28,159 nucleotides of DNA, from contig JAYMTF010000942.1 of NCBI GenBank assembly GCA_036897485.1, forward strand, positions 1 through 28,159. The letters are read 5' to 3'. The translations under genes and the position numbers were made by a program. Position 1 is the stretch's first letter; every line of letters begins with the position of its first letter. The notes beneath the pieces are model-generated. The model worked only from the letters and a program-made list of their open reading frames with translations. It made no database searches and was not told where the DNA came from. This document shows, in pieces, positions 1 to 9,670 of the stretch. The DNA comes from Pelargonium nanum. Taxonomy: Eukaryota; Streptophyta; Magnoliopsida; Geraniales; Geraniaceae.

Positions 1-410
1 ATGTGGGCTTCAAAAAAAAAAAGAAACTGAAATTTTGATTAGAAAAAACTGAAATAAAACTGTAATTTAGTGGGAGAGAGAAAACGTTTAAAGAAAAAAC
101 TGTTCAGGATTATGAGCAGGTTAGCAAGTGGGGTTCTTTGAATCCAAAAAATAAGGAGCGGTGGATGGGATCCAATTTTTTTCCGTTTATGGAAAGTAAA
201 TAACAAAAATTGTTTAACCAAAATTAATAAAATTGTAAAAAATGAGAGAATGACATGTGGCAGTTTTGTTACTGCTTTATATATAGTAATAGATTAGATT
301 TTATCATGTATGCTGTTTCTGGTTCACATGACAATTAAGGCAGCGCTTGAATTTTTGTATAGAAATGGGAATGTGATTGAGATTCTCATTTCTCATGTTT
401 GTATTGCCAG
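1..410 (+). other. Intronic sequence upstream of the last RIO1 exon
   Basis: AT-rich sequence with no coding frame I can support. It ends in a T-rich tract and the acceptor 'gtattgccag' at 401-410, which leads directly into the RIO1-like reading frame. It is best read as the 3' part of the last RIO1 intron; the upstream exons with the kinase domain lie outside the window. Confidence 0.7.
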
Positions 411-851
411 TCGTTCATTCCCAAGACACTAGATCAATGCAAGGATGCGGAGGCAGATGTTATACGCCTGACAAGCGGGCAGGACACAAAGGATATGTAC
501 TATCAGACCATTACTGGAATGAAGCAGGCTCTTTCAAAGGTTCAAATAGAGCAGCAGCCAGAGGATGTCAATAATAAAGATGAGTCCTCTATGAATCCAG
601 CTGCCCAATCGGATCCTCATAAGAGCGAAGAAGAGTCTGAAACAGATGAAGATGAAGAAAACTCGAGTGAGGGTGAAAGTGGGGAGTCGGGATCTGAAAC
701 TGAAACACAGACTCCAGTCGAAAAGAAAGCTGCTAGAAAAGAGAACAAAAAGAAGGTGAAAGAAGAGAAGAGGGAGGCTCGGAAGAGTAAAGTGCCGAAA
801 GCTGTGAAGAAAAGAAAGAAAAAGTTGGCCAAATCCCACAAAACCAGGTAG
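411..851 (+). CDS. RIO1: RIO1-type serine/threonine kinase, last coding exon (partial gene)
   Basis: This is the C-terminal 146 codons of a RIO1-family atypical protein kinase, which in other eukaryotes acts in late cytoplasmic maturation of the 40S ribosomal subunit. The exon opens in phase 0 after the acceptor at 409-410 with SFIPKTLDQCKDAEADVIRL, a stretch I recognise from plant RIO1 proteins just after the kinase fold. It continues with TSGQDTKDMYYQTITGMKQA, then a long acidic Ser/Glu/Asp region (about residues 55-105 of the exon) and a strongly basic tail ending KKLAKSHKTR and TAG at 849-851. The acidic-then-basic tail is typical of RIO1. The catalytic exons are upstream of the window, so activity cannot be judged. 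Nearby frames starting at 377 and on the - strand are shadows of this low-complexity tail. Confidence 0.88.
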   Translation, partial: SFIPKTLDQCKDAEADVIRLTSGQDTKDMYYQTITGMKQALSKVQIEQQPEDVNNKDESSMNPAAQSDPHKSEEESETDEDEENSSEGESGESGSETETQTPVEKKAARKENKKKVKEEKREARKSKVPKAVKKRKKKLAKSHKTR

Positions 852-1470
852 CCCCCTCTTGTGACATTTGAGGTTCATGGATATAACTAGGAACAATCTT
901 GTGACAGCCTCATTCTACATGAGGAGCAGTTTTGATCCTGACTCTTCTGTTCATGGATTTCTTTTTGGTTTCTTCTCTCTTATTTAACTAGATGAAATAA
1001 CAATGTTGAATTTTTGTATCAATGTTGAATTTATTTTGTATTATCTTTTTGTACGAACTTTATTTTCAATGATTTAATTTATGTTGTTATTGTGTTTTTT
1101 TTTCCAATTTGTTTGGTCTTATTATGCATGAAAATTTATAGTTAATGGTTTAATTTTGTACAAAATAGTCAATGACGGATTCTTGATAATTGTTTTAGTG
1201 TTTTTTCAATCATATGGAATACAATATGGAAGAACAATTGATATTCAAGAATCGTTACATGTAATATAATTAGAGTTATGAACATCCCTAAAACTACAAT
1301 CAATCAAATATTAAAATAATCAAGTTACATACAATATTTATCGTTACGTCAACACGCTATATCATGATTGACTGACACATGACCGTGTGTATATATTTGC
1401 GTCTCACATCTGATTCAGTAAAGCAAAAGACAAGAATACGAATTAAATATAGGGCAGTGATCCAACGAGA
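852..1470. other. RIO1 3' flank / intergenic
   Basis: The first part (to about 1030) is probably the RIO1 3' UTR: T-rich, with 'aataaca' near 996 and repeated 'caatgttgaatttt' at about 1001 and 1020. Beyond that I see only AT-rich intergenic sequence with no coding frame. Confidence 0.4.
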
Positions 1471-1950
1471 CATGAAGGCAGTGACGGATCCAGAATATTA
1501 ACTCAGTGGGGGCAATTTTATTCAATAAAATTTATTTATAAACAAAAGAAAATATTAATTAACTCTCCATCTCACACACATACACACACATATATGCATG
1601 TATTTTGTGTATAGTAAATATTAACCCTCACCAACTATAATATACTTACACTTTTGTTTTTAAGAGATATGAATTATAGTAAATAAAGATCAAAACTATT
1701 ATATCTCAACCCATAAAAAACATAAAACTCATTAAGAAGATAAAGAAGCCCAATTATAAATTTAATTTAAGCCCTGAGGTTGGTAAGGATAGAGGTAAAA
1801 TCTTTTTAAACTTAAGAATTTAGTTTTTCAGTGGGAGCAAATGTATAAAATAGAAAGGACAAATGTGAAAAAAATATAAAACTTAAAGGTAAGATTTGAA
1901 AAAAAAATATCAGTGGCAATCTGCTATACGGATCCGTCCCTGCATGAAGG
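1471..1950. mobile_element. hAT-superfamily MITE with 8-bp target duplication
   Basis: A 464-bp non-autonomous DNA element spans 1479-1942. Its left end is CAGTGACGGATCC and its right end reads CAGGGACGGATCC on the other strand, so the 13-bp terminal inverted repeats differ at one base. It is flanked by an exact 8-bp direct repeat CATGAAGG at 1471-1478 and 1943-1950. An 8-bp duplication with CA(G)-type short terminal repeats is the hallmark of hAT elements. There is no transposase frame; the interior is AT-rich. The perfect target duplication implies a fairly young insertion. A relative sits in the last intron of the first PAP gene (7774-7996). Confidence 0.88.
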
Positions 1951-2329
1951 AGGCCGCGGACTACGCTTTTACTCTACAATTATGCGTAGGACAATTATAT
2001 GAAACGAGTTTTCTAGTGGTAAGACTCGGAGATTTGGTGAAAATAATAAAGTCAGAATGACAAGATATGAGCTGGATCTTGATGTTGTTCGATTATCTAT
2101 TAGATACATAATTGCTCTCTTTCTAATTTTGGTTCTAGTAATTGCGAACCGGAGTCCCAAAATAAATGGGGAATTACCTATTCATATGACGAAGAAATTT
2201 TAGATCATCAAATGTTGATTCAAAGGTCTTGTATTAACTTCCTATTTTCCACTTTTTATGCATGAATAGTGATAGTTCTCTTACAATATATGGAGTAGAT
2301 TTTAGATGATTTTACATGGCTCAAAACTT
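1951..2329. other. Intergenic, no feature recognised
   Basis: AT-rich sequence following the hAT MITE. A 63-codon antisense frame at 1969-2160 has no resemblance I recognise and is unremarkable for chance. No RNA gene or repeat structure is evident. Confidence 0.35.
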
Positions 2330-2735
2330 CTAAGGTGGTCACCGATGTATCAACTATAGTTCTTTTATTTTATAACAAAGTGGTATCCAGAATTTTGGTA
2401 AATATCTAAATTTTTTAAAGTGGTACCTAAACTTTTAGTAAATACCCAAAAGTGGTTTTCAATCTTTTACTATTCTTATACCAAGGTGGTACGATGGTAC
2501 CCAAAATTTGGATAAGAACCCCAAATTTTCGAAGTGATACCCAAACTTTAATTTCTATCAAACTGGTTTTCGTACTTTTGATAAATACCTAAAGTATTGC
2601 CCAATTTTTCATTAATTTACCAAAGTAAAGGGAATTTTTGTCAAGTTTGGTACCTCAAGTTTGGGTTGAAACACAATGTGATACTCAATCCTTTTTTCCC
2701 TACCAAATGTGATACTTATACTTTAATTTAATACC
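2330..2735. repeat. Degenerate 'GTGGTACCCAAACTTT' repeat field
   Basis: Variants of one short phrase recur about every 30-60 bases: 'aaagtggtatccagaat' (about 2379), 'aaagtggtacctaaac' (about 2418), 'ggtggtacgatggtacccaa' (about 2483), 'gaagtgatacccaaac' (about 2535) and 'gtttggtacctcaagttt' (about 2646). 'aaatgtgatacttatac' follows near 2705. Between them recur 'ttttagtaaatacc' and 'ttttgataaatacc'. This is an old, degenerate tandem or higher-order repeat and not coding sequence. Its class is unknown to me. Confidence 0.6.
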
Positions 2736-3108
2736 CAATTAAGAGCCCATCTTTCATGTCTCGTACTTGCATGACATAAAATAAATAGTAACAAAATCCA
2801 CCTGAAATCTCAAGTGGCATGAACAAGTAACAAAAAGGCAAAATTATAATTTTATCATTTTCATCATCATCTTCTTCTTCATTTATTTGACCGGAAAATT
2901 AATCGCCGTAAAATTCATGTATGGCTGATATTCATAAAAAAATTATTTAATCTTTCTTCTTCCTTTTATATATTTGCTAGAAAATTTATTGATATGCCCA
3001 AAAATTTCATAAAACTCGTGAACAGCAACAAATTCAACTAAACAAACTCACATTCAACAATAATTAGCTCTTGTAAAATTCACAATCCAACCTAACCTCA
3101 CACAATGA
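2736..3108. other. Intergenic, no feature recognised
   Basis: AT-rich, with a short (TCA/TCT)n-like pyrimidine run near 2858-2880. No coding frame. It lies downstream of the antisense NB-LRR fragment and could hold remnants of that gene's 3' region, but I cannot show it. Confidence 0.3.
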
Positions 3109-3531
3109 TTACCCAGATACAACAAAATCGTCGTCAAACTTAAAAATCGATCTACTATATATGCAACAACAATGATAAAAACTCCCCTTAAAATCAACAA
3201 GACCTAAACAATGACCAAGATTGTGGCACTCGTAAACCTCAACGCATATCAAAGAAGGAAAGTGCAATGCTTGTGAATAGATGGTCTTAAACATCGGTAG
3301 GTTTGACAAACGAAGCCTTTTCAGACTAGAGAATATGCTCGAGCAACCTTCATCTTCCCCGTCTCCTAAATGACCACTTACAACGTGTTCAATGTTCGGA
3401 AAATGATGAATGCATAAATTAGAGACTTGGTACAAATCGCATACGACATTTGAGGATCGAGTAGGAATATTATCACAAGTAAAAGTAGAAGATAGCACCA
3501 AAAGACATACAAGTCCTTCTTTAGTCAACAT
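3109..3531 (-). pseudogene. NB-LRR (CNL-type) resistance gene fragment, LRR end
   Basis: A 140-codon antisense frame carries, around residues 66-107 (about 3336-3211), LKRLRLSNLPMFKTIYSQAL followed by HFPSLICVEVYECHNLG. This closely follows the last leucine-rich repeats of RPS5/RPS2-type CC-NBS-LRR proteins, where a 'LxxLxLxNLPxLxSIY' repeat is followed by 'FPSLxxIxVxxCPxLxxLP'. Full-length proteins are about 850-1000 residues and have P-loop, GLPL and MHD motifs. None of these appears in the neighbouring DNA, and the terminal 'CPKLRKLP' is degraded, so I call this a truncated relic. The N-terminal part of the frame (residues 1-60) is only weakly LRR-like. It may come from a gene copy carried in by rearrangement; gene capture by a transposon is not shown. 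Confidence 0.65.
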
Positions 3532-3582
3532 TGACTTGTCAGGGTAAAAAAGTTCTTATTTTTATTATAAAAAAATTAGTAG

Positions 3583-3640
3583 TGTAAGTGGTTGATTTTA
3601 TTTGGCCACTCGAGGTCTCAGTTTCAACTCTCGTTGTTTG
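3583..3640 (+). repeat. tRNA-like SINE debris (A- and B-box-like)
   Basis: 'taagtggttga' at 3585-3595 resembles a Pol III A box, and 'agtttcaactc' at 3620-3630 resembles a B box (consensus GGTTCGANTCC). The two are spaced as in tRNA-derived SINE heads. A second B-box-like phrase 'aagttcaattcttgttg' follows near 3828-3844, suggesting a duplicated or interrupted element. No target duplication or intact tail was found, so this is a low-confidence call. Confidence 0.35.
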
Positions 3641-5074
3641 TACGTTTGCTAATAATAATAAAAAATCAATCATTTATTCAAAAATATCTTATTGACACCA
3701 TGATTGTGTGGATACAATTATTTGTTTGTTTGCTTGTATACCATATATTTCAAAACAACATTTCCTTCTGTGGATATTATATTTTATTTTAAAAAATAAT
3801 ACATCTATATTTTTATTTATTAAATTGTAAGTTCAATTCTTGTTGAAATTGGAGGTATTGTGAAGATAGAGTAGAGTTGGTTTTCGTTGCGTAGTCAATA
3901 ACTCTATACAAAACAAATACTTGATTTGTTATTATAAATATGCAATCTGATTAAAATACTAGTGGTATTGATAATTGATTTATAAGAAAACAAATATTTA
4001 TGGGTGATATTGATAGAGATCGATCTTGCATAAAAGCTCTCAATTCCAGTTCTGTATAATCACAATCACAGTAGTAGGACATGCATGGTGGTCCTGTTCT
4101 TTAAAATATCTTATCTGTTAAGTAAGTGCAAAAAAACTTGCTGTCTTTTGTTTAATTCACATGATCAAATTCAAAAGAATATGGTATATACTATATATAT
4201 ACACATTGTCATATGCTTGGATTGATTGATTTATTTAGTTTTGTTTCTGTCTTCTTTAATAATACTTATGGTTGAATGTTTACCAAGCCTAATAACATAT
4301 TACATGATTTGGCTATTATAAGAAGTTTCAAGAAATGTTTAGTAGGTCACAATAGATAATATCACACTACTGAGAAAAAAAACATTATTTACTTGTATGT
4401 CGAAAGTCAAAAGTTAAATGAATATGCAAATTATTCCGTTCGATTAATTAAATTCATAAATGATCTCTAAACTATGTAACATATCAAGTTTAATTTCTCA
4501 GTTATTATAATCGCCGATGATCCCTTAGCTAATCGACCTGATCATTATCGCCACTCAAAGGCTCAATATCTTGTCCATTTTATGTCCCAAAAATATTTTC
4601 TTCCTGCGCGGATAATAAACTAATGACATGTGCAAGAAACGTGCGACTTGAATGAGTAGTTGAAAATCATTTTTGGTGTATAAAATTTTCATTAACTGCT
4701 ATTGTTATAGTGTGACTAAAGTCACACATCGGTAGATATAAAATCAAATATTACCTATAATGATAGAAGTGAAACATTATTATTAATAATAATGTTACAA
4801 TTTTTATTCAAAAAAAATTATCAATGATTAATGTGAATCTTATGAACTTGGGGTGAATTTGCCACATAATAATGGCAATTAGTGCCAATAACAGAAACAT
4901 GGGTCCCATGATTGTAAGGATTACATGCAAAAAACGTGTTGGAAGTCTCAATCATCTTTGCAAACTATTGTTGCACATTTCAATAGTAACAACAATAATT
5001 ATGATGAACAATAATATAATTGTTATGAAGCTAATATATTTAATTTTTAATCCACATCTCTGAGATCTCTCATT
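3641..5074. other. Intergenic / distal promoter of the first PAP gene
   Basis: Strongly AT-rich. Frames at 3592-3792 and 4872-5063 have no recognisable protein content. No RNA gene is visible. Two matches to the phosphate-starvation site GNATATNC are listed separately. The rest shows no structure I can name. Confidence 0.35.
4084..4091. promoter_or_regulatory. P1BS-like site upstream of the first PAP gene
   Basis: GTATATAC fits the PHR1-binding consensus GNATATNC, about 1.07 kb before the start codon. A second fit, GAATATGC, lies at 4420-4427. Such short palindromes arise easily by chance in AT-rich DNA, so this is only suggestive of phosphate-starvation control. Confidence 0.2.
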
Positions 5075-5082
5075 CTATAAAT
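5075..5082 (+). promoter_or_regulatory. TATA box of the first PAP gene
   Basis: CTATAAAT lies 83 bases before the ATG at 5165. With usual plant spacing, transcription would start near 5105-5115, giving a short 5' UTR of about 50-60 bases with no ATG in it. An ATG at 5081 overlaps the TATA box and should not be transcribed. Confidence 0.55.
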
Positions 5083-5164
5083 GGCAAGTTCTTGCACTAC
5101 TACTCCTCACAACTTGAAGTGAAATCAAGCTACTACCTAAGCTTCCAATTCTAAATATAGAAAC

Positions 5165-8100
5165 ATGTTGCCACTTTTGTTGCTTTTTCTTTTCTTTGCA
5201 AATTCAATTGCTTCAGCTCACCAAGCAGGGTTTGGTGAGCAGGCACTGTCCAAAATTGCCATCCACAAAACCACTCTTTTGCTTCATGAAAGTGCCTCCA
5301 TCACTGCAAGCCCTCTCCTCCTTGGCATAAATGTAATATTGAACCACCATTTCTTTTGTAATTACTACTTTTTATTCGAATTTATGTGTCGACTCTGTGC
5401 GTTACGTTATTTTTTGTTATTATTCTCTTTATCTCATAACGAATGTTCTTTCTTATATTAGAACGTTATTGGTAATTAAGCACAAATAATAAATAAATGC
5501 ACGGTATGGTGATTACAGGGTGAGGACACTGAATGGGTGACCGTTGATCTTGAGTACCCTAACCCGTCTGAAGAGGATTGGGTTGGAGTTTTTTCTCCCG
5601 GAAAATTCGAGTAATTTCCCACCTTTTACCACTTTGATTTAAATTTAATGCTAAAAATCAGTCCAATACTTAAATTGAAGAATTTAACAATTTCTTTTGT
5701 GGTAACATTGCAGCTCAGAGACCTGTGGATCTGTTCTAGAACAAGAAACTCCATACCTATGCACATCCCCAATCAAGGTATATACAAACACAAACATGAA
5801 TGCATATTTTGATAGTATTGTATATTCAAATTTTTTTCCATGCAAAAGTAATTATTTGGATGCTGATTGCTTGGATTCAGTACAAATATGCCAATCACTC
5901 CACTGCTGATTATGCAACAACTGGAAAAGCTTCTCTGAAGTTCAGGCTGATCAACCAACGCTCCGATTTCTCTTTCGCTTTGTTCTCAGGGGGATTGGAT
6001 AATGTATGCATATATTTTCATGTTTCTATAAAATATACAAACTTTTCTTTTATTGGTGTTCCATTTGGGCTAATTTGCATCACTTTGTGCAGCCAAAACT
6101 GGTTGCAGTTTCAAATTCCATATCATTTGCCAATCCTAAAGCTCCCGTCTATCCTCGCCTCGCTCTAGGAAAGGCTTGGGATGAAGTATGTGTTTATATA
6201 AATCCATCTTCATGGTTTTTATAAAATCTTTTGCACAAAAATGGTATAGCTACTAAAATCTTTAATTTTCTGTTTCACAAGATGACAGTAACATGGACCA
6301 GTGGCTATGACATAAGTGAAGCAGTTCCTTTTGTTCAATGGGGCATCAAGGGACAGCGGAAAACAAGATCTCCTGCTGGAACTTTGACGTATACCAAGAA
6401 CAACATGTGTGGTTAGTGTATACATAATTATATATGCATGATTTGTTGGATATATCTGTATCACTTTCTTGCAGTTTTTGCACTTGACGATCCTTTTCAA
6501 TGGCTTGTTTTGCAGGAGGACCTGCGCGATCTGTTGGCTGGCGCGATCCTGGTTTCATACACACAAGCTTCTTGAGAGATTTGTGGCCTAACATGCTGTA
6601 ACTATCTTATTACATAAATTTGTACGCGTGCTATTATGCGTGTTCTGTTTCTAATCTTGCTATTTTTATTGGATGGTGCATCAGGTACACTTACAGGGTA
6701 GGACACATCTTGACCAGTAATGGTTCATATGTATGGAGCAAGCAGTATTCCTTCAGAGCAGCCCCATATCCCGGACAAAACTCGTTACAACGAGTTATTA
6801 TCTTTGGCGACATGGGGAAGGTACTGTACGTAACAAATTAACAATATTGAGCTATTCGTGTCATGGACCCTAATGAAATTGTTTAATTTTTAGGCTGAAC
6901 GTGACGGTTCAAATGAGTATGCTGATTATCAGCCCGGATCACTGAATACCACAGACCAACTAGTCAAGGATTTGGACAACTATGACATAGTTTTCCACAT
7001 TGGAGACTTGCCATATGCAAATGGTTACGTCTCGCAATGGGACCAATTCACAGAACAAGTGAAGGACATACAATCAAGAGTGCCATACATGATTGCAAGG
7101 TTTGAATCATATTATAAACTGTTAAACATGAATTGTGACAACATTCATTGAACATATATATGTATGTTCTTGCAGTGGTAACCACGAACGCGATTGGCCT
7201 AACTCGGGATCATTTTATGACACCACTGATTCCGGCGGGGAATGTGGTGTCCCAGCTGAGACAACCTACTACTATCCAGCTGAGAACAGAGCCAAATTTT
7301 GGTAATACACATATATAATGGACTATCTTTTCCAATACTCATCCATACAAAATTTGTACTAAAACAAATGTTTATGTACACATAATTGTCTCAGGTATGC
7401 TGTTGATTACGGAATGTTTCACTTCTGTATAGCTGACAGCGAGCATGACTGGAGGCAAGGTTCGGAACAGTACGAGTTCATCGAGAAATGCTTAGCATCA
7501 GCAAACCGACACAAACAGCCTTGGCTCATCTTTGCGACTCACCGGCCTCTAGCTTATTCCTCCAACGCCTGGTACGGGACAACCGGTGGATTCGAAGAGC
7601 CCATGGGAAGGGACGATATGCAGAAGCTGTGGCAAAAGTATAGAGTGGACCTTGCTTTCTACGGCCATGTCCACAACTATGAAAGAGTGTGCCCAATCTA
7701 CCAGGTAACTAATAACAAGAAACAAGTATTTTTCAAAACATTGTGGATGTTTAGTAAGTATAAATATATGACATGGGGACGGATTTAGAATATTTACTCA
7801 GTGGGAACAAAATTACAGGACAATGACAAAAATGTTCTAAATTAATGGGGCATATTAAAAAATCAACATTGGGGGCAAAATTTAAAAAATAATAGGGATT
7901 AAAATGAAAATCAATAAAACTACATGATAAATTTTCAACAACAAAAAGTTCGGTGAGGCAACTGCCCCCACACCCCTCTTCCTAGATCCGTCCCTTAGAT
8001 GATACTTATGGTGGTATATGTAAGTGCAGAATCAATGTGTGAACTCGAATAACTACACGTACTCGGGGACTATGAATGGAACCATTCATGTGGTAGTCGG

Positions 8101-8335
8101 GGGAGGAGGGAGTCACATGAGCTCCTACAGCACGTTGATACCGCAATGGAGTCTTGCGAGAGATCATGATTTCGGGTTTGTTAAGCTAACAGCGTACAAC
8201 AACTCGTTTTTGTTGTTCGAGTACAAGAAGAGCAGCGATGGAATTGTGTACGACAACTTCACCATACATAGGGACTATAGAGATGTTTTGGCCTGTGTCC
8301 ATGATAGTTGTGCTCCGACGACATTGGCTACCTGA
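5165..8335 (+). CDS. Purple acid phosphatase, PAP24/27 type (tandem copy 1, 12 exons)
   Basis: Predicted exons: 5165-5332, 5519-5610, 5714-5777, 5881-6003, 6093-6185, 6282-6411, 6516-6597, 6685-6820, 6894-7099, 7176-7301, 7395-7704, 8030-8335. They join in frame to 611 aa. A signal peptide (about residues 1-18, Leu/Phe-rich) points to secretion. The N-terminal part is the plant PAP Fn3-like region; the metallophosphoesterase domain follows. Dinuclear-metal motifs are all present: GDMGK (D293), GDLPY (D334, Y337), GNHE (N367, H368), ATH (H456) and GHVH (H498, H500). The His pair that helps catalysis in kidney-bean PAP (295/296) is missing: the region reads NAWYGTTGG. Family members of this type are labelled 'probable inactive' PAPs; phosphodiesterase or altered activity remains possible. 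Compared with copy 2, this gene is compact (3.2 kb). Its last intron holds a hAT MITE. No frameshift or internal stop is seen. Confidence 0.93.
7766..8004. mobile_element. hAT-type MITE relic in the last intron of PAP copy 1
   Basis: The element spans about 7774-7996 (223 bp) inside intron 11 (7705-8029). The left end GGGACGGATTTAG pairs with the right end, which reads GGGACGGATCTAG on the other strand. Flanking octamers ATATGACA (7766-7773) and AGATGATA (7997-8004) match at 6 of 8 bases, as expected for an aged 8-bp target duplication. The left inner sequence 'gaatatttactcagtggg' matches 'gaatattaactcagtggg' of the element at 1479-1942, so both belong to one family. The right end lies about 33 bases before the exon 12 acceptor. 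Confidence 0.78.
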
Positions 8336-9430
8336 AACCCTTAAACTATGTTACTCTCATATTGAGTTGGTACTAATAAGTGCTTGGCAAAAATGTTTGC
8401 CCCATTTGGCACCATCTATGATCTATGTATGTGATGTATGTTGGAGCTAGAGTGTAATAATCTATATATGGAAGGAAGAGAATTTGGATTATCCCAAATG
8501 TTTTATTTGGACAATTGGCTTTCTATTTTATATGTATATTTACTCTTGTCCCATCTCTCTATTCAAATCTTCTTTATATACCGTAGCTTTGCTGACCAAG
8601 TGGTTAGTACACTTAAATTTCCGTTATGATGTCTTGAGCTTGAACATCACCGACAACAATATCTGTAAATAATTATGAGTTGATGTAAAGCGAATCTTCT
8701 TTATATCAAGAAAAATATCTTCTCTATCTATTTATTTTAAGAATAAACTATTTTGATAGTCTCTTAGAGTGTTTTTAAGTTTACTACCTCAAATTTAATC
8801 TCCTAATATATTGCCATGTGTTCTTAGAGTTGGGTTTAATGATATAAAATAGAAATTTTAATTGAAATAAATTGTTCTGCAATGTTCCCTTTTTGTGATA
8901 AAAAAGAAAAATCTTATAGTTTTTTAAGTAATGTACAAAATTTTGTACAAAAAAATTACACAAAAATACCGTGGCAAATAAAGAGACATGACACACTATT
9001 GATGAGTTATTTTTTATCAGCAACGGGATATCATACTCGAAGTAACAATGTTTCTCGATGAGTTGATCAAACTAAAATACGCCACGTGTACAATATGTCT
9101 TATAAACTGGACGGTCCGCGCTAGAAATTCATGGGAGGGTGGTGATATTATATATGTTGGTTTTTATTCGTTTAAACTTAATTTTAAGCCACAAAATATG
9201 AAAATAGATGTATTGTGTAGGCTGCCACGTCACTTTGTACACCAAATTTTGTGGCAGATTTGGGACATTTAGCATTTTACTAAAGAGACGTGCAAGAAAA
9301 AAAATCTGGGTTTGAGCCCGATTAGAGGTGGCCACCTAGTGTTCAAAACTAATAGCCAAAATAACGTTACAACCAACGACAATTCAATAGTATTATTATT
9401 GTTCATCTTCTTCTTTACGATAACACAGCA
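8336..9430. other. Intergenic between the PAP copies (3' UTR of copy 1, distal promoter of copy 2)
   Basis: About 1.1 kb of mostly AT-rich DNA. The first 150-300 bases are likely 3' UTR of copy 1. Antisense and sense frames at 8784-9335 are not recognisable as proteins. The part nearest copy 2 holds ACGT-core elements, listed separately. Confidence 0.4.
9083..9088. promoter_or_regulatory. G-box (CACGTG) upstream of PAP copy 2
   Basis: The context is GCCACGTGTAC, a perfect G-box/ABRE-like core, 583 bases before the ATG. A second ACGT element, CCACGTCA, lies at 9225-9232. I see no such pair in front of copy 1. The binding factor (bZIP or bHLH) cannot be told from sequence. Confidence 0.4.
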
Positions 9431-9670
9431 CACACCCTCAGAGTCTTGAGAGAGATTAGAGGAGGAGGAGCTGTTGCTGCTCTGTTCCCTCTTGGTTTCT
9501 TGTCGTCAAAGCTTCACTTCTCTTCTTCTCTCTCAATCTCATTTAAAAAAACCCAACAAATTACAAATTAAAGTCAAATTCCAATCTTCTTAGGCATCTG
9601 AATCAAAATAGTGGACCAAATTCTGGGATTTTTTTTATTTTATTGAAAGTTTTGTATTTGAACCCCAAAT
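9431..9670 (+). promoter_or_regulatory. Probable 5' UTR/core promoter of PAP copy 2
   Basis: Contains a pyrimidine patch ('ctcttcttctctctcaatctc', about 9521-9541), typical of TATA-less plant core promoters and 5' leaders. There is no convincing TATA box within 200 bases of the ATG. The contrast with copy 1, which has a TATA box close to its start, suggests that the two duplicates have different promoter architecture. Confidence 0.35.

Noticed and set aside
617..896. Antisense frames opposite the RIO1 exon
   Set aside because: They are low-complexity shadows of the acidic/basic RIO1 tail.
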